Assembly: GCF_028994775.1 (NCBI RefSeq)
Contig: NZ_JAJQMN010000020.1
Span: 1-55,232 of the forward strand
Reading direction: 5' to 3'
DNA from: Promicromonospora iranensis
GTDB lineage: Bacteria; Actinomycetota; Actinomycetes; Actinomycetales; Cellulomonadaceae
DNA: 55,232 nucleotides
How positions within the stretch are numbered: the stretch's first letter is position 1; the number at the start of each line of letters is the position of its first letter. The notes beneath the pieces are model-generated. The model searched no databases and was not told where the DNA came from. It worked only from the letters and a program-made list of their open reading frames with translations. Below, piece after piece: positions 36,224 to 44,011 of the stretch. Made by a program: the position numbers and the translations under genes.

Positions 36224-36975
36224 CGGCGCTCCGGCTCGACAACGTCTCGCACACCTTCGGCGGACGGTTGGCACTCGACCGCCTCACACTGACCGTTCGG
36301 CCAGGTCAGGTCACCGCCCTGATCGGCCTCAACGGCGCAGGCAAGACGACGGCGCTGCGCGCGCTGGCCGGCCGCCTGCGTCCCACGGACGGCGAGGTGG
36401 CGATCCTGGGCCACAACCCCGCTGACCTGCCCTTCGGCGTCGCCGCGCGCTTCGGTCACGTCGTCGACGCACCACTGGTCTATCCCGAGCTGACGGTCAC
36501 GGAGAACCTGCGCTGCGCCGCCCGGCTGCACGGAAAGTCACGGCACATGGCGATACCTGCGGCGAGCGCCGCCGTCGGCCGGATGGGCCTGGAGCCCTGG
36601 CGCCACGCGCGCGCAAGAACGCTCTCGATGGGCAACCGGCAGCGCCTCGGCATCGCCTGCGCGACCCTCCATCAGCCCTCCGCCCTGATCCTCGACGAGC
36701 CGACCAGCGCCCTCGACCCGCAGGGCGTCGTCCTCGTGCGCGGTCTGGTCCGCGGCCTTGCCGACGCCGGCGCGGCGGTGCTCGTCTCGAGCCATCACCT
36801 CGACGAGGTGTCGCGCATCGCGGACGAGATAGTGGTGCTGCACGCCGGGCGCGACGTCGGGCGCCTTGAACCTGGAGGCTCCGACCTGGAACAGCGGTTC
36901 TTCGCCATGGTGCTCGACGCCGACACGCGGGCTGCGGCCGACGCGCACGCCGAGACCCCGGGAGGCCGGTCATGA
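36220..36975 (+). CDS. ABC transporter ATP-binding protein
   Basis: A 251-residue ATPase. Walker A is GLNGAGKTTAL, the signature LSMGNRQRLG is a degenerate form common in bacterial exporters, Walker B is LILDEPTSALDP, and the H-loop is LVSSHHLDEVSRI. It is coupled at both ends by 4-nt overlaps to the TetR gene and to the permease gene. The substrate is unknown. Confidence 0.92.
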   Translation: MTALRLDNVSHTFGGRLALDRLTLTVRPGQVTALIGLNGAGKTTALRALAGRLRPTDGEVAILGHNPADLPFGVAARFGHVVDAPLVYPELTVTENLRCAARLHGKSRHMAIPAASAAVGRMGLEPWRHARARTLSMGNRQRLGIACATLHQPSALILDEPTSALDPQGVVLVRGLVRGLADAGAAVLVSSHHLDEVSRIADEIVVLHAGRDVGRLEPGGSDLEQRFFAMVLDADTRAAADAHAETPGGRS

Positions 36976-37766
36976 CTGCCCTCGCCCCGCTCGGCGCCGC
37001 GTTCTCCGTCGAGGCGCTCAAGCTGCGCCGCTCGGTCGTCGCACGCCTGGCCACCCTGCTGCTCGTCGTGCTGGTGCCGCTCGGCAGCGTGGGCGTGGTG
37101 GCGCTGGCCCGGTCGCCGCGGGCCGTGGGGCCGACCGCGGCCAAGCTCGCGGACTACGCCACCGGCGATCTCGCCGCGACCCATCTGCTGGCGTGTGCCC
37201 AGATCCTCTCCGTCGCCACGCTGGTCGCGGGCGGGTTCTACGTCGCGTGGTCGTTCGGCCGCGAGCTGGAGAGCGGCACGGCGGGCGCGCTGTTCGGCCT
37301 CGCCGTGCCGCGCGGCACGATCGCCCTGGCCAAGTGCCTGGTCGCGCTGGCCTGGATCACCGTGTGCGTCGTGGTGACGGTCGCCGTGACCGTCGTCGCC
37401 TCGGCCGTGGTCACGGCGGGGTCGGGCGCGTCCTTCGACGGAGCCTGGGCCGGTGCGCGCACCGCACTCGTCGCCGGGCTCCTCGGCGGCGGCCTGGCCC
37501 TGCCGTTCGCCTGGCTCGCGACGGTGACGCGCAGCCAGCTCGGCACCGTGGGCGGGCTCGTCGGCATGGTGGCGCTCACCCAGATCGTGGTCCTGCTCGG
37601 GGGCGGGTCGTGGTTCCCCTATGCCGCGCCGTCCCTGTGGACCGGCCTGGGCGGCCCCACGGCAGCGGCCGCCGTCGGCCTCCCCCACCTGCTGCTCGCG
37701 GCGGCGGTCGCCCCGGTCGCTACCGCCGCCGTCGTGCAGACCTGGCGGCGCCTCACCAACGTGTGA
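36972..37766 (+). CDS. ABC-2 type exporter permease
   Basis: A 264-residue protein with six predicted helices: about 24-42, 68-86, 110-135, 150-170, 180-205 and 230-255. FYVAWSFGRELESGTAGALFGLAVPRGTIALAKCLVALAW is the family's cytoplasmic coupling segment. It is the last gene of the TetR-ABC operon. It ends 14 nt from the convergent metI stop, and no terminator is visible between them. Confidence 0.9.
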   Translation: MTALAPLGAAFSVEALKLRRSVVARLATLLLVVLVPLGSVGVVALARSPRAVGPTAAKLADYATGDLAATHLLACAQILSVATLVAGGFYVAWSFGRELESGTAGALFGLAVPRGTIALAKCLVALAWITVCVVVTVAVTVVASAVVTAGSGASFDGAWAGARTALVAGLLGGGLALPFAWLATVTRSQLGTVGGLVGMVALTQIVVLLGGGSWFPYAAPSLWTGLGGPTAAAAVGLPHLLLAAAVAPVATAAVVQTWRRLTNV

Positions 37767-37780
37767 GGCGCCGCCGCGGA

Positions 37781-38437
37781 TCACCGCCGCAGCGCGCGGC
37801 GCGCCAGGATGTTTCCCAGCCACTGCACGGCCTGGACGATCAGCACGATGATCACCACGACGACGGCGGTCACCGCCCAGTCGTACTGCCGGTAGCCCTG
37901 GACGATCGCGAAGTCACCGAGGCCACCGGCACCCAGGTAGCCGCCGATCGCGGACATGTCGAGCACACCGACGAACAGGAACGTGTAGCCCAGGATCAGG
38001 GGCGCGAGCGCCTCGGGGACCAGCACGGTGCGCACGATCCGGAAGGGTGAGGCGCCCATGGCCCGGGCGGCCTCGACCACTCCGGGGTCGATGGAGACGA
38101 GGTTCTGCTCGACGAGCCGCGCGAAGACGAAGGTCGCCATAAAGCACATGGCGAAGGTGAACGCCTCGATGCCGATCGTCGAACCGATGACCGCCCGGGT
38201 CAGCGGGCCGAGCGCCACCAGGAAGATGATGAACGGGATGGGCCGCACCACGTTGACGGCCAGGTTCAGCACGGCGAACACGAACCGGTTGCCGAGCAGG
38301 TTGCCCGGTCGCGTCAGGTACAGCCCCAGGCCGAGGGCGAGGCCGAGAAAGCCACCCACCAGCAACGTGATCAGCACCATGAACGCCGTCTCGCCGGCGG
38401 CCTGCCAGAGCAGTGGTGTCAGCTGGTCCCAGCTCAC
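37781..38437 (-). CDS. metI: Methionine ABC transporter permease MetI
   Basis: A 218-residue permease with five helices and the binding-protein-dependent loop EAARAMGASPFRIVRTVLVPEALAPLI (EAA motif), which docks to MetN. The N-terminal helix region TAFMVLITLLVGGFLGLALGLGLYL and the closing VIIVLIVQAVQWLGN are typical of MetI. It imports D- and L-methionine with MetN and MetQ. Its ATG overlaps the metN stop by 4 nt. Confidence 0.95.
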   Translation of the reverse strand: MSWDQLTPLLWQAAGETAFMVLITLLVGGFLGLALGLGLYLTRPGNLLGNRFVFAVLNLAVNVVRPIPFIIFLVALGPLTRAVIGSTIGIEAFTFAMCFMATFVFARLVEQNLVSIDPGVVEAARAMGASPFRIVRTVLVPEALAPLILGYTFLFVGVLDMSAIGGYLGAGGLGDFAIVQGYRQYDWAVTAVVVVIIVLIVQAVQWLGNILARRALRR

Positions 38438-39648
38438 AGCTCGTTTCCTTCCGTGTATCCGGTGGGCCCGCCGAACAGCCCGCCGCCGAGCCGGGGTCGC
38501 CGCGGCGCTCCCAGGTTCGGCCGGCCTGCCGGGTCGGCAGCCGGTTCGTCGAAGGGCACGACGTCGCCCGTGGTCACCTCGTGCGGACGCGCGGCGGTCC
38601 CGTGGTCGTCCACCCAGGTGACCGCGCGCAGCGCCACCACTGCGGCTTCCACCGCGGCCGGGTCACCGACGAGCTCGACGGTCAGCGACCCGTACGGCCG
38701 CTCCGCGACCTCGGTGATGCCGCCGAAGACGACCGTGCCGTCGACGCCGTGCTCGCGCAGGGTGCGCGTGAGCACCGCCGACGAACCTGCGACCTCGTCC
38801 ACGCCCACCGTCACGATGTGGCCCGTGTGCCGGGCGCGCAGGCGCTCCAGCACCTCGGGCGACGGCCGGTCGCGCAGCGCGGTGGCGACGAACCGCCGGG
38901 TGATGTCGTGGGCCGGCGCGCTGAACACCTGGTACGCCTCACCCACCTCGACGACGCGTCCCCGGTCCATCACCGCGACGCGGTGACAGATCGAGCGCAC
39001 GACGTCCATCTCGTGCGTGATCACGACGACGGTGACCCCGAGCTCGCGGTTGACACGCTGGAGCAGGTTCAGCACGTCGCGTGTCGTCTCGGGGTCGAGG
39101 GCCGACGTCGCCTCGTCCGCGAGCAGGATGCGCGGGTTCGTGGCGAGTGCCCGCGCGATGCCGACGCGCTGCTTCTGCCCGCCCGACAGGGCCGACGGGT
39201 GCACGCCCGCCTTCTCCGCCAGGCCGACGAAGTCGAGCAGCTCGGCCACGCGTGCCTCGCGCCGCGAGCGCGACCAGCCCGCCACCTCGAGCGGATAGGC
39301 GACGTTCCCGGCGACCGTCCGGGAGGCGAGCAGGTTGAACTGCTGGAACACCATCCCGATCCCGGCCCGCACCGGACGTAGCCGCGCCTCGTTCAGGGCA
39401 CCGAGCGCGACGCCGTCCACCACGACGTCACCCCCGGTGGTGCGCTCCAGGGCGTTGATCAGCCGGACCAGGGTGGACTTGCCGGCACCCGACTGGCCGA
39501 TGACGCCGAAGATCTCGCCCTCGCGGATGTCGAGGGTGACCTCGTCGACGGCGCGCACCTCCGCCCCGCGCCCACGGCCGGGGAACACCTTGGAGGCGCC
39601 CTCGAACCGCACGATGCTGCCAGCGGCAGCTCCGGTCGCGGCAGGCAT
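38434..39648 (-). CDS. metN: Methionine ABC transporter ATP-binding protein MetN
   Basis: A 404-residue ATPase. Walker A is GQSGAGKSTLVRLINALERTTGG, the Q-loop VFQQFNLL, the signature LSGGQKQRVGIARAL, Walker B ILLADEATSALDP, and the H-loop VITHEMDVVRSI. The C-terminal NIL domain (about residues 265-345), where methionine binds in trans-inhibition, is recognisable in VGVDEVAGSSAVLTRTLREHG. About 55 further residues after NIL are Pro/Gly-rich. The start codon shares one base with the metQ stop (TGATG). Confidence 0.95.
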   Translation of the reverse strand: MPAATGAAAGSIVRFEGASKVFPGRGRGAEVRAVDEVTLDIREGEIFGVIGQSGAGKSTLVRLINALERTTGGDVVVDGVALGALNEARLRPVRAGIGMVFQQFNLLASRTVAGNVAYPLEVAGWSRSRREARVAELLDFVGLAEKAGVHPSALSGGQKQRVGIARALATNPRILLADEATSALDPETTRDVLNLLQRVNRELGVTVVVITHEMDVVRSICHRVAVMDRGRVVEVGEAYQVFSAPAHDITRRFVATALRDRPSPEVLERLRARHTGHIVTVGVDEVAGSSAVLTRTLREHGVDGTVVFGGITEVAERPYGSLTVELVGDPAAVEAAVVALRAVTWVDDHGTAARPHEVTTGDVVPFDEPAADPAGRPNLGAPRRPRLGGGLFGGPTGYTEGNEL

Positions 39649-40532
39649 CAGGAAGCGTCCGCCTCGATGCCGGCCAGGATCTCCTGCAGCTCCGTGGCCG
39701 AGTTGTCCTTGATGACGCCGGTGCCGCCCGACGCCTCGAGCACACCCTCCTCGACCTCCGGGGAGTGGTAGATCTCGACGAGCTGCTGGAACACCTCGTT
39801 GTCGGCGTCGTCCGCGCGGGCGACCCAGACGTTGATGTACGGCGCGGCGGCGTCGGAGTCGGGGTTGTCGGAGTAGATGGCGTCCTCGACAGTCAGGTCG
39901 GCGTCACCCACGAAGTCGTTGTTGATGATCGAGGCGTCGACGTCCTGCAGCGCGAGCGCCGTCTGGGCGGCGTCGACCGGGGTCACCGTCACCCGCGACT
40001 CGTCCTCGAGGATGTCGGCCGGTGTGGAGAACGCGCTGCCGCCGTCGCGCAGGGCGATCAGCCCGGCCTCCTGGAGCACGAGCAGCGCCCGGGCCTGGTT
40101 GGTGTCGTCGTTGGGGATGGCGACCTCGCCGCCCTCCGGGATGTCCTCGACGCTGTCGTGCTTCTGGGAGTACAGGCCCAGCGGGTAGACGGCGGTGGCC
40201 GCGATCGGCGCCAGCTCCTGACCGGAGGCCGTGTTGTAGCCCGCGAGGAACTGCAGGTGCTGGAACTGGTTGAGGTCGAGGTCACCGTCCGTCAGGCCCT
40301 GGTTGGGCAGCTGGTAGTCGCTGAAGTTCACCAGCTCGACGCTGATGCCCTCCTCCTCGGCCAGGTCGGTGAAGGTGTTCCAGTAGTCGTCGCCGGAGTT
40401 GACGACGCCGATGCGTACCGGGTCCTCGGCGGTGCCGGCGGCGGCAGTCGCCTCACCGGAGCCGCAGGCGCTCAGGGCGAGGGCGGTAACGGCGGCAAGA
40501 CCGGTGGCCAGGACAGGGGTGAAGCGAGACAT
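39648..40532 (-). CDS. metQ: Methionine-binding lipoprotein MetQ
   Basis: A 294-residue NlpA/MetQ-type substrate-binding protein. The signal peptide FTPVLATGLAAVTALALSAC ends in a lipobox (LSAC). Family features include FSDYQLPNQGLTDGDLDLNQFQHLQFL, GLYSQKHDSVEDIPEGGEVAIPNDDTNQARALLVLQEAGLI and SIINNDFV. It delivers methionine to MetNI. It is the first gene of the metQNI operon, with AGAGGACCACC before the ATG. Upstream (40533-40913, 381 nt without a protein-coding gene of normal size) lies the short Cys/Met ORF at 40703-40798; I found no SAM riboswitch motif there. Confidence 0.95.
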   Translation of the reverse strand: MSRFTPVLATGLAAVTALALSACGSGEATAAAGTAEDPVRIGVVNSGDDYWNTFTDLAEEEGISVELVNFSDYQLPNQGLTDGDLDLNQFQHLQFLAGYNTASGQELAPIAATAVYPLGLYSQKHDSVEDIPEGGEVAIPNDDTNQARALLVLQEAGLIALRDGGSAFSTPADILEDESRVTVTPVDAAQTALALQDVDASIINNDFVGDADLTVEDAIYSDNPDSDAAAPYINVWVARADDADNEVFQQLVEIYHSPEVEEGVLEASGGTGVIKDNSATELQEILAGIEADAS

Positions 40533-40702
40533 GGGTGGTCCTCTCGGAGGCGCACGGGCGTGGGTATGCCTGTGCTCAGGATGCGTGGGGTCTGCGTCGG
40601 GCGCAGGCCGGGGTGTGACGGCGGCGGGCCACGGCCATCAGCAACGTGGCGAGCTCGCGATACCGTGCGGCCCTCAGCGGGCTACGGCGAGGTGCGGCGC
40701 TC

Positions 40703-40798
40703 TCAGCGCACGCACATTCGCCCGCCGCGCACGCGGCCGCTACACATGGCGTCGCGGCAGATGCGCGACGTCGTGGTGGCGGTCCAGGTGCGGGTCAT
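40703..40798 (-). CDS. Candidate Cys/Met-containing leader peptide upstream of metQ
   Basis: A 31-residue open frame beginning MTRTWTATTTSRICRDAMCS and ending RMCVR. It contains ICRDAMC, similar to the LCRxxxxxC motif of short leader peptides that precede sulfur-compound and methionine transporter operons in actinobacteria. It has three Cys and three Met. CACGAT lies 6 nt before the ATG (reverse strand), weakly supporting a leaderless start. The stop is 170 nt before metQ, leaving room for regulatory structure. In mycobacteria, Cys-rich upstream ORFs regulate sulfur genes by ribosome stalling; the same is only an inference here. Confidence 0.5.
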   Translation of the reverse strand: MTRTWTATTTSRICRDAMCSGRVRGGRMCVR

Positions 40799-40913
40799 AC
40801 GGACATCGTGCGGCACTGCACGACGTCGAAGCGAATCGCCTCGGGGTAAATCCCACGATGCGGACGGGAAGCCATCCACATGCTGGATAAGCCGCCAGAT
40901 TCCGGGCACTGAA

Positions 40914-41003
40914 GGACCCCCCGCACACCCACCAGAGCTCACTTACCCTTGCTGCCTTCCGGCCCTGGGGGAGTTCGGCGAGGTGATGCCGCACGAGGGG
41001 TCT
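40914..41003 (-). ncRNA. ffs: Signal recognition particle RNA (small 4.5S type)
   Basis: On the reverse strand, the apical part CCCCAGGGCCGGAAGGCAGCAAGGGTAA contains the conserved GGAAGGcAGCA loop region that binds Ffh. It is flanked by a long stem closed by GACCCC near 41003-40996 and GGGGGGTCC near 40922-40914. TAGGCT at 41015-41010 is a good -10 box for a start near 41003. The ends are approximate to a few bases. Confidence 0.9.
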
Positions 41004-41009
41004 GCCTCA

Positions 41010-41039
41010 AGCCTAACCGATCCGGGCACCCCGGCCCAA
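41010..41039 (-). promoter_or_regulatory. Promoter of the SRP RNA gene
   Basis: On the reverse strand, TTGGGC (41039-41034) and TAGGCT (41015-41010) are separated by 18 nt and lie 7 nt before the inferred 5' end of the SRP RNA. Confidence 0.45.
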
Positions 41040-41177
41040 CCACGCGGGACGCGCTGTACGCCACCTCACAGCCCCGCTCCACGCTCCGATTCGTTGTCCG
41101 AGCACGGCGTCCGGTATCCTCGTCAGGCCGCGCCAGACTTCGGTCCTGTGGCCGCGCGCCGCCTCGGCGAAGCGCGA

Positions 41178-41262
41178 GGAGGATTCGCCTAGTGGCCTAT
41201 GGCGCACGCTTGGAAAGCGTGTTGGGTTAACGCCCTCGGGGGTTCGAATCCCCCATCCTCCG
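41178..41262 (+). tRNA. tRNA-Ser (GGA anticodon)
   Basis: Acceptor arms are GGAGGAT (41178-41184) and ATCCTCC (41255-41261), with discriminator G. The anticodon stem CACGC/GCGTG encloses TTGGAAA, giving anticodon GGA. A long variable arm (TTGGGTTAACGCCCTC region) and T arm GGGGGTTCGAATCCCCC are present, typical of class II tRNA-Ser. TATCCT at 41115-41120 is a possible -10 box. CCA is not fully encoded. Confidence 0.95.
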
Positions 41263-41270
41263 CAGTCGGA

Positions 41271-41315
41271 AGAGGCCCGGAAACGTTGGAATACCAACGG
41301 TCCCGGGCCTCTTCT
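41271..41315 (+). terminator. Intrinsic terminator after tRNA-Ser
   Basis: AGAGGCCCGG (from 41271) pairs with CCGGGCCTCT (to 41313). An inner CGTTGG/CCAACG stem is present, and a short TTCT follows. Confidence 0.75.
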
Positions 41316-41356
41316 CGTTCACCCGGAGCATGCACCCTCACTGGAACACGACTAGG

Positions 41357-41728
41357 TCACAACTGCCACTCCGCGCGGTAGTCCGGGTGATCGGCGAACG
41401 TCATGGCGTGGGCCAGGACCGCGACCTGGAGTCCAGCGAACAGGTTCCGGGTGACGGTGGCTTCGTCCTCCTGCCCGCTGTCCGACGCCTTGCTCAGAAC
41501 CCGCCCAAGCTCCTCGTACGTCTCTACGATTGTCCGCTTGGCCGCTATGTCGACGAGGACCCGAGTGGGGCTCCAGCGGTCGATGTGTCGCTGCCGTTGC
41601 GGAGGGAACGGGGCGGCCGCCGAGGGCTCGCCATCAACCTCGCCGGGACGTGACGAGGCGCTGTCGGCCATACGCGCGGTCGACTCGTCCTCGTCCAGCC
41701 GTGCGCTCAGGAACTCGGTGATGGTCAT
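41357..41728 (-). CDS. DUF6221 family protein
   Basis: A 123-residue protein matching the DUF6221 layout common in actinobacteria and their phages. It begins MTITEFLSARLDEDESTARM, has HIDRWSPTRVLVDIAAKRTIVETYEELG in the middle, and ends FADHPDYRAEWQL. The function is unknown. GGAAGGATC precedes the ATG. It sits next to a tRNA gene, and DUF6221 genes are often phage-borne, so horizontal origin is possible. No integrase or other phage gene is nearby. Confidence 0.85.
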   Translation of the reverse strand: MTITEFLSARLDEDESTARMADSASSRPGEVDGEPSAAAPFPPQRQRHIDRWSPTRVLVDIAAKRTIVETYEELGRVLSKASDSGQEDEATVTRNLFAGLQVAVLAHAMTFADHPDYRAEWQL

Positions 41729-41791
41729 GCGTCTGATCCTTCCACGAGGACCAGGACCCGAGTCTCCGCCTTGCTTCCAGGTGGACGCGAT

Positions 41792-42307
41792 TCAGGACGA
41801 CTCCCCCGCCGGCCCGTCGTAGCGCCGGTAGCCCTCCGCCATCGGTCCGGCCGGGGCGACGCTCCCGAGGATGGCGTCGCTGATCGCGGCGAGCTGCGTC
41901 ACCTGCTCCGGGCTGAGCACGTCGATCACGTGCCGCCGTACCGCCGCCGTGTGGCCGGGCGCGGCGGCGCGCATCTTCGCGCGCCCGCCCTCCGTGAGCC
42001 GCGCGTTGGTGGCCCTGCCGTTCTCGGGGCAGGGCGAACGCTCGACGTACCCTCGCTCCTCCAGGCGCGCCACGACGTGCGAGAGCCGCGACGGCGTCGC
42101 GTTCGTGGCGCCGGCCAGCTCGGTCATCCGCATGGCCCCGCCAGGCGTCTCGGACAGCACCGCCATGACGAAGTACTCGAAGTGCGTGACGCCGGAGTCA
42201 CGCCGCAGCTGGCTGTCGAGGACTCCGGGGAGCAGCTCGAGCACCGCGACGAAGCGGACCCATGCCGCCATCTGACTGCGATCGAGCCACGGGGTGTCGT
42301 TCACCAC
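41792..42307 (-). CDS. MarR family transcriptional regulator (DoxX-linked)
   Basis: A 171-residue MarR protein. The winged helix is FEYFVMAVLSETPGGAMRMTELAGATNATPSRLSHVVARLEERGYVERSPCPENGRATNARLTEGG, about residues 43-110. It starts at GTG 42307 or the adjacent GTG 42304; the latter lies 6 nt after CAATCT, which would be leaderless. Two related palindromes sit in the gap to the divergent DoxX gene. MarR next to DoxX is a frequent pairing in actinobacteria. Confidence 0.92.
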   Translation of the reverse strand: MVNDTPWLDRSQMAAWVRFVAVLELLPGVLDSQLRRDSGVTHFEYFVMAVLSETPGGAMRMTELAGATNATPSRLSHVVARLEERGYVERSPCPENGRATNARLTEGGRAKMRAAAPGHTAAVRRHVIDVLSPEQVTQLAAISDAILGSVAPAGPMAEGYRRYDGPAGESS

Positions 42308-42327
42308 GCCAGATTGCCACGGGACGG

Positions 42328-42381
42328 TTGAAGCTTCAATTCACCCCGTGCTAGCGTGCCGCGACAGTTGAAGCGACAACT
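42328..42381. promoter_or_regulatory. MarR operator pair between marR and doxX
   Basis: TTGAAGCTTCAA (42328-42339) is a perfect 12-bp palindrome. TTGAAGCGACAA (42368-42379) matches it at 9 of 12 positions and is embedded in AGTTG...CAACT. The two sites are 40 nt apart (about four helical turns), upstream of both divergent genes. Confidence 0.7.
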
Positions 42382-42434
42382 TGATTCACCCCCCAGCGCC
42401 GCCATCACCAGCAGAACGACACAGGGAGAACCAC

Positions 42435-42878
42435 ATGCAGTTCCAGTGGACCAAGGACCTCGCAGTACTCGTCGCCCGCGTAGCCATCGGGGTGGTGCTC
42501 GTCGCGCACGGCGCCCAGAAGTTCTTTACCTTCGGGATCCCCGGGACCGTCGACTCCTTCGCCGGCATGGGCATCCCCGTGCCCCAGGCCGCCGCCCTGT
42601 TCGCGGCAGTCGTCGAGCTCGTCGGCGGTGTCGCGCTGATCCTCGGCGCGGCGACCACCGTCGCCGGGATCCTGGTCGTGCTGAACATGCTCGGGGCGCT
42701 CGTGCTCGTGCACCTCGGCAACGGCGTGTTCGTCGACCAGGGCGGCTTCGAGCTCGTCGCCGCACTCGGCGCCGGCGCCCTCCTCCTCGCGGCCACCGGA
42801 CCCGGCGCCTGGAGCGTGGACCACCTGGTCGGGCGCGCCGTCACGGCCCGCCGCACGCGGACGACCTCGGCGGCCTGA
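42435..42878 (+). CDS. DoxX family membrane protein
   Basis: A 147-residue membrane protein with four helices. It has the DoxX signature VARVAIGVVLVAHGAQKFFTFGIPGTVDSFAGMGIPVPQAAALFAAVVELVGGVALILG. In mycobacteria a DoxX protein forms a membrane oxidoreductase complex with SodA and SseA; no such partners are encoded here. AGGGAGAACCAC lies before the ATG at 42435. The paired palindromes upstream suggest repression by the divergent MarR protein. Confidence 0.93.
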   Translation: MQFQWTKDLAVLVARVAIGVVLVAHGAQKFFTFGIPGTVDSFAGMGIPVPQAAALFAAVVELVGGVALILGAATTVAGILVVLNMLGALVLVHLGNGVFVDQGGFELVAALGAGALLLAATGPGAWSVDHLVGRAVTARRTRTTSAA

Positions 42879-42977
42879 GCCGGGCAATTCGCGCATCCGT
42901 CACATGCCGTTATGGACGTGCTCACCTCTGTCTGGTCGGGTCAACGGGCATCGGTCCCCTGCCCTGGAGGAGAGCAC

Positions 42978-43922
42978 ATGTCCACCACCCCCGGCGTCGC
43001 CGGAATCTCACGCCGCACCATGCTGACGGCGGCGGGCGCCGTGGGCGCCCTCGGTGCCTCGGCCGCACTGGCCGGCCCGGCCTCCGCCCGGACCTCGGGG
43101 GCCGGCCGGCCGGTGATCGGTCGCGCACGAGGCGAGCTGCTGCACGCCATGAGCTTCAACGTCCGCTACGACCGGGTCGGGCAGACCCAGCCCGGCGAGC
43201 CGGACTACTGGCCGGAGCGCGCACCGCTCACCACCGAGTTCCTCCGGCTGGAGCAGCCGACGGTCCTGGGTGTCCAGGAGGTCCTGTTCCACCAGCTCGC
43301 GGCCATCGAGGAAGGGCTGGGGCGCCACTACAAGATGGTGGGTTTCGGGCGTGACGGGGGTGCGGGCGGCGAGTACTCCGGCATCTTCTACGACGCCCGC
43401 CGCCTGACCGTGAAGTGGTGGGACCAGTTCTGGCTGTCCGACACCCCCAAGGTCATCGGCTCCGCCACCTGGGGCAACAGCGTGACCCGGATCGTCACCT
43501 GGGCCGAGCTGCACGACAACGTGACGGGCCGGGACTTCCTGCACATCAACTCGCACTTCGACCACCAGGCGGAGAACGCGCGAGTGCGCAGCGCCCAGGT
43601 GGTTCGCGACCAGGTTGCCGCGACGGAGCTGCCGGTCGTCTTCACCGCCGACTGCAACGCCACGGCCGAGAGCTCGGCGCCGTACGACGTGCTGGTGACC
43701 GACGGCGGTCTCCGGGACACCTGGCTCGACGCCGACCGGCAGCTCACCCCGCACGCGGGCACCTTCCCCAACTACGGGACGCCGAACCCGGACGGCACGC
43801 GCATCGACTGGATCCTCACGACGCCCGGCGTCGAGGTCCGTGCGGCGGCGATCAACCCATGGACCCGGGACGGCCGCTACCCGAGCGACCACACCCCGGT
43901 CCAGGCGCTGCTGAAGATCTGA
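42978..43922 (+). CDS. Endonuclease/exonuclease/phosphatase family protein, Tat-exported
   Basis: A 314-residue secreted protein. The N-terminus GISRRTMLTAAGAVGALGASAALAGPASA has a twin-Arg motif (SRRTM) and an AxA-type cleavage site. The mature domain is EEP-fold: MSFNVRY, PTVLGVQEVLFHQL (metal Glu), FLHINSHFDHQ (His), VVFTADCNATAES (GDFN-like Asp/Asn) and RYPSDHTPVQALL (SDHxP). Relatives hydrolyse phosphodiesters or sphingomyelin-type substrates; the target is unknown. GGAGGAGAGC precedes the ATG. A bidirectional hairpin follows. Confidence 0.9.
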   Translation: MSTTPGVAGISRRTMLTAAGAVGALGASAALAGPASARTSGAGRPVIGRARGELLHAMSFNVRYDRVGQTQPGEPDYWPERAPLTTEFLRLEQPTVLGVQEVLFHQLAAIEEGLGRHYKMVGFGRDGGAGGEYSGIFYDARRLTVKWWDQFWLSDTPKVIGSATWGNSVTRIVTWAELHDNVTGRDFLHINSHFDHQAENARVRSAQVVRDQVAATELPVVFTADCNATAESSAPYDVLVTDGGLRDTWLDADRQLTPHAGTFPNYGTPNPDGTRIDWILTTPGVEVRAAAINPWTRDGRYPSDHTPVQALLKI

Positions 43923-43945
43923 GGGCTCGACCGGCACGACCAGCG

Positions 43946-43989
43946 AGGACGGGCTCGACCACCGCATCACCGGTGGTCGAGCCCGTCCT
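43946..43989. terminator. Bidirectional hairpin terminator between convergent genes
   Basis: AGGACGGGCTCGACCACCG (43946-43964) pairs with its complement ending at 43989, forming a stem of about 19 bp with a short loop. It lies between the EEP-family gene and the convergent YcnI gene. It shares GGTCGAGCC with the hairpin at 11841-11879. Confidence 0.75.
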
Positions 43990-44011
43990 ACGTCATCGAG
44001 GCATCAGGCCA

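Noticed and set aside
40533-40913. SAM or other methionine riboswitch upstream of metQ
   Set aside because: I looked for the conserved cores known for SAM-II and SAM-IV classes and did not see them. A covariance-model search would be needed to exclude a divergent class.
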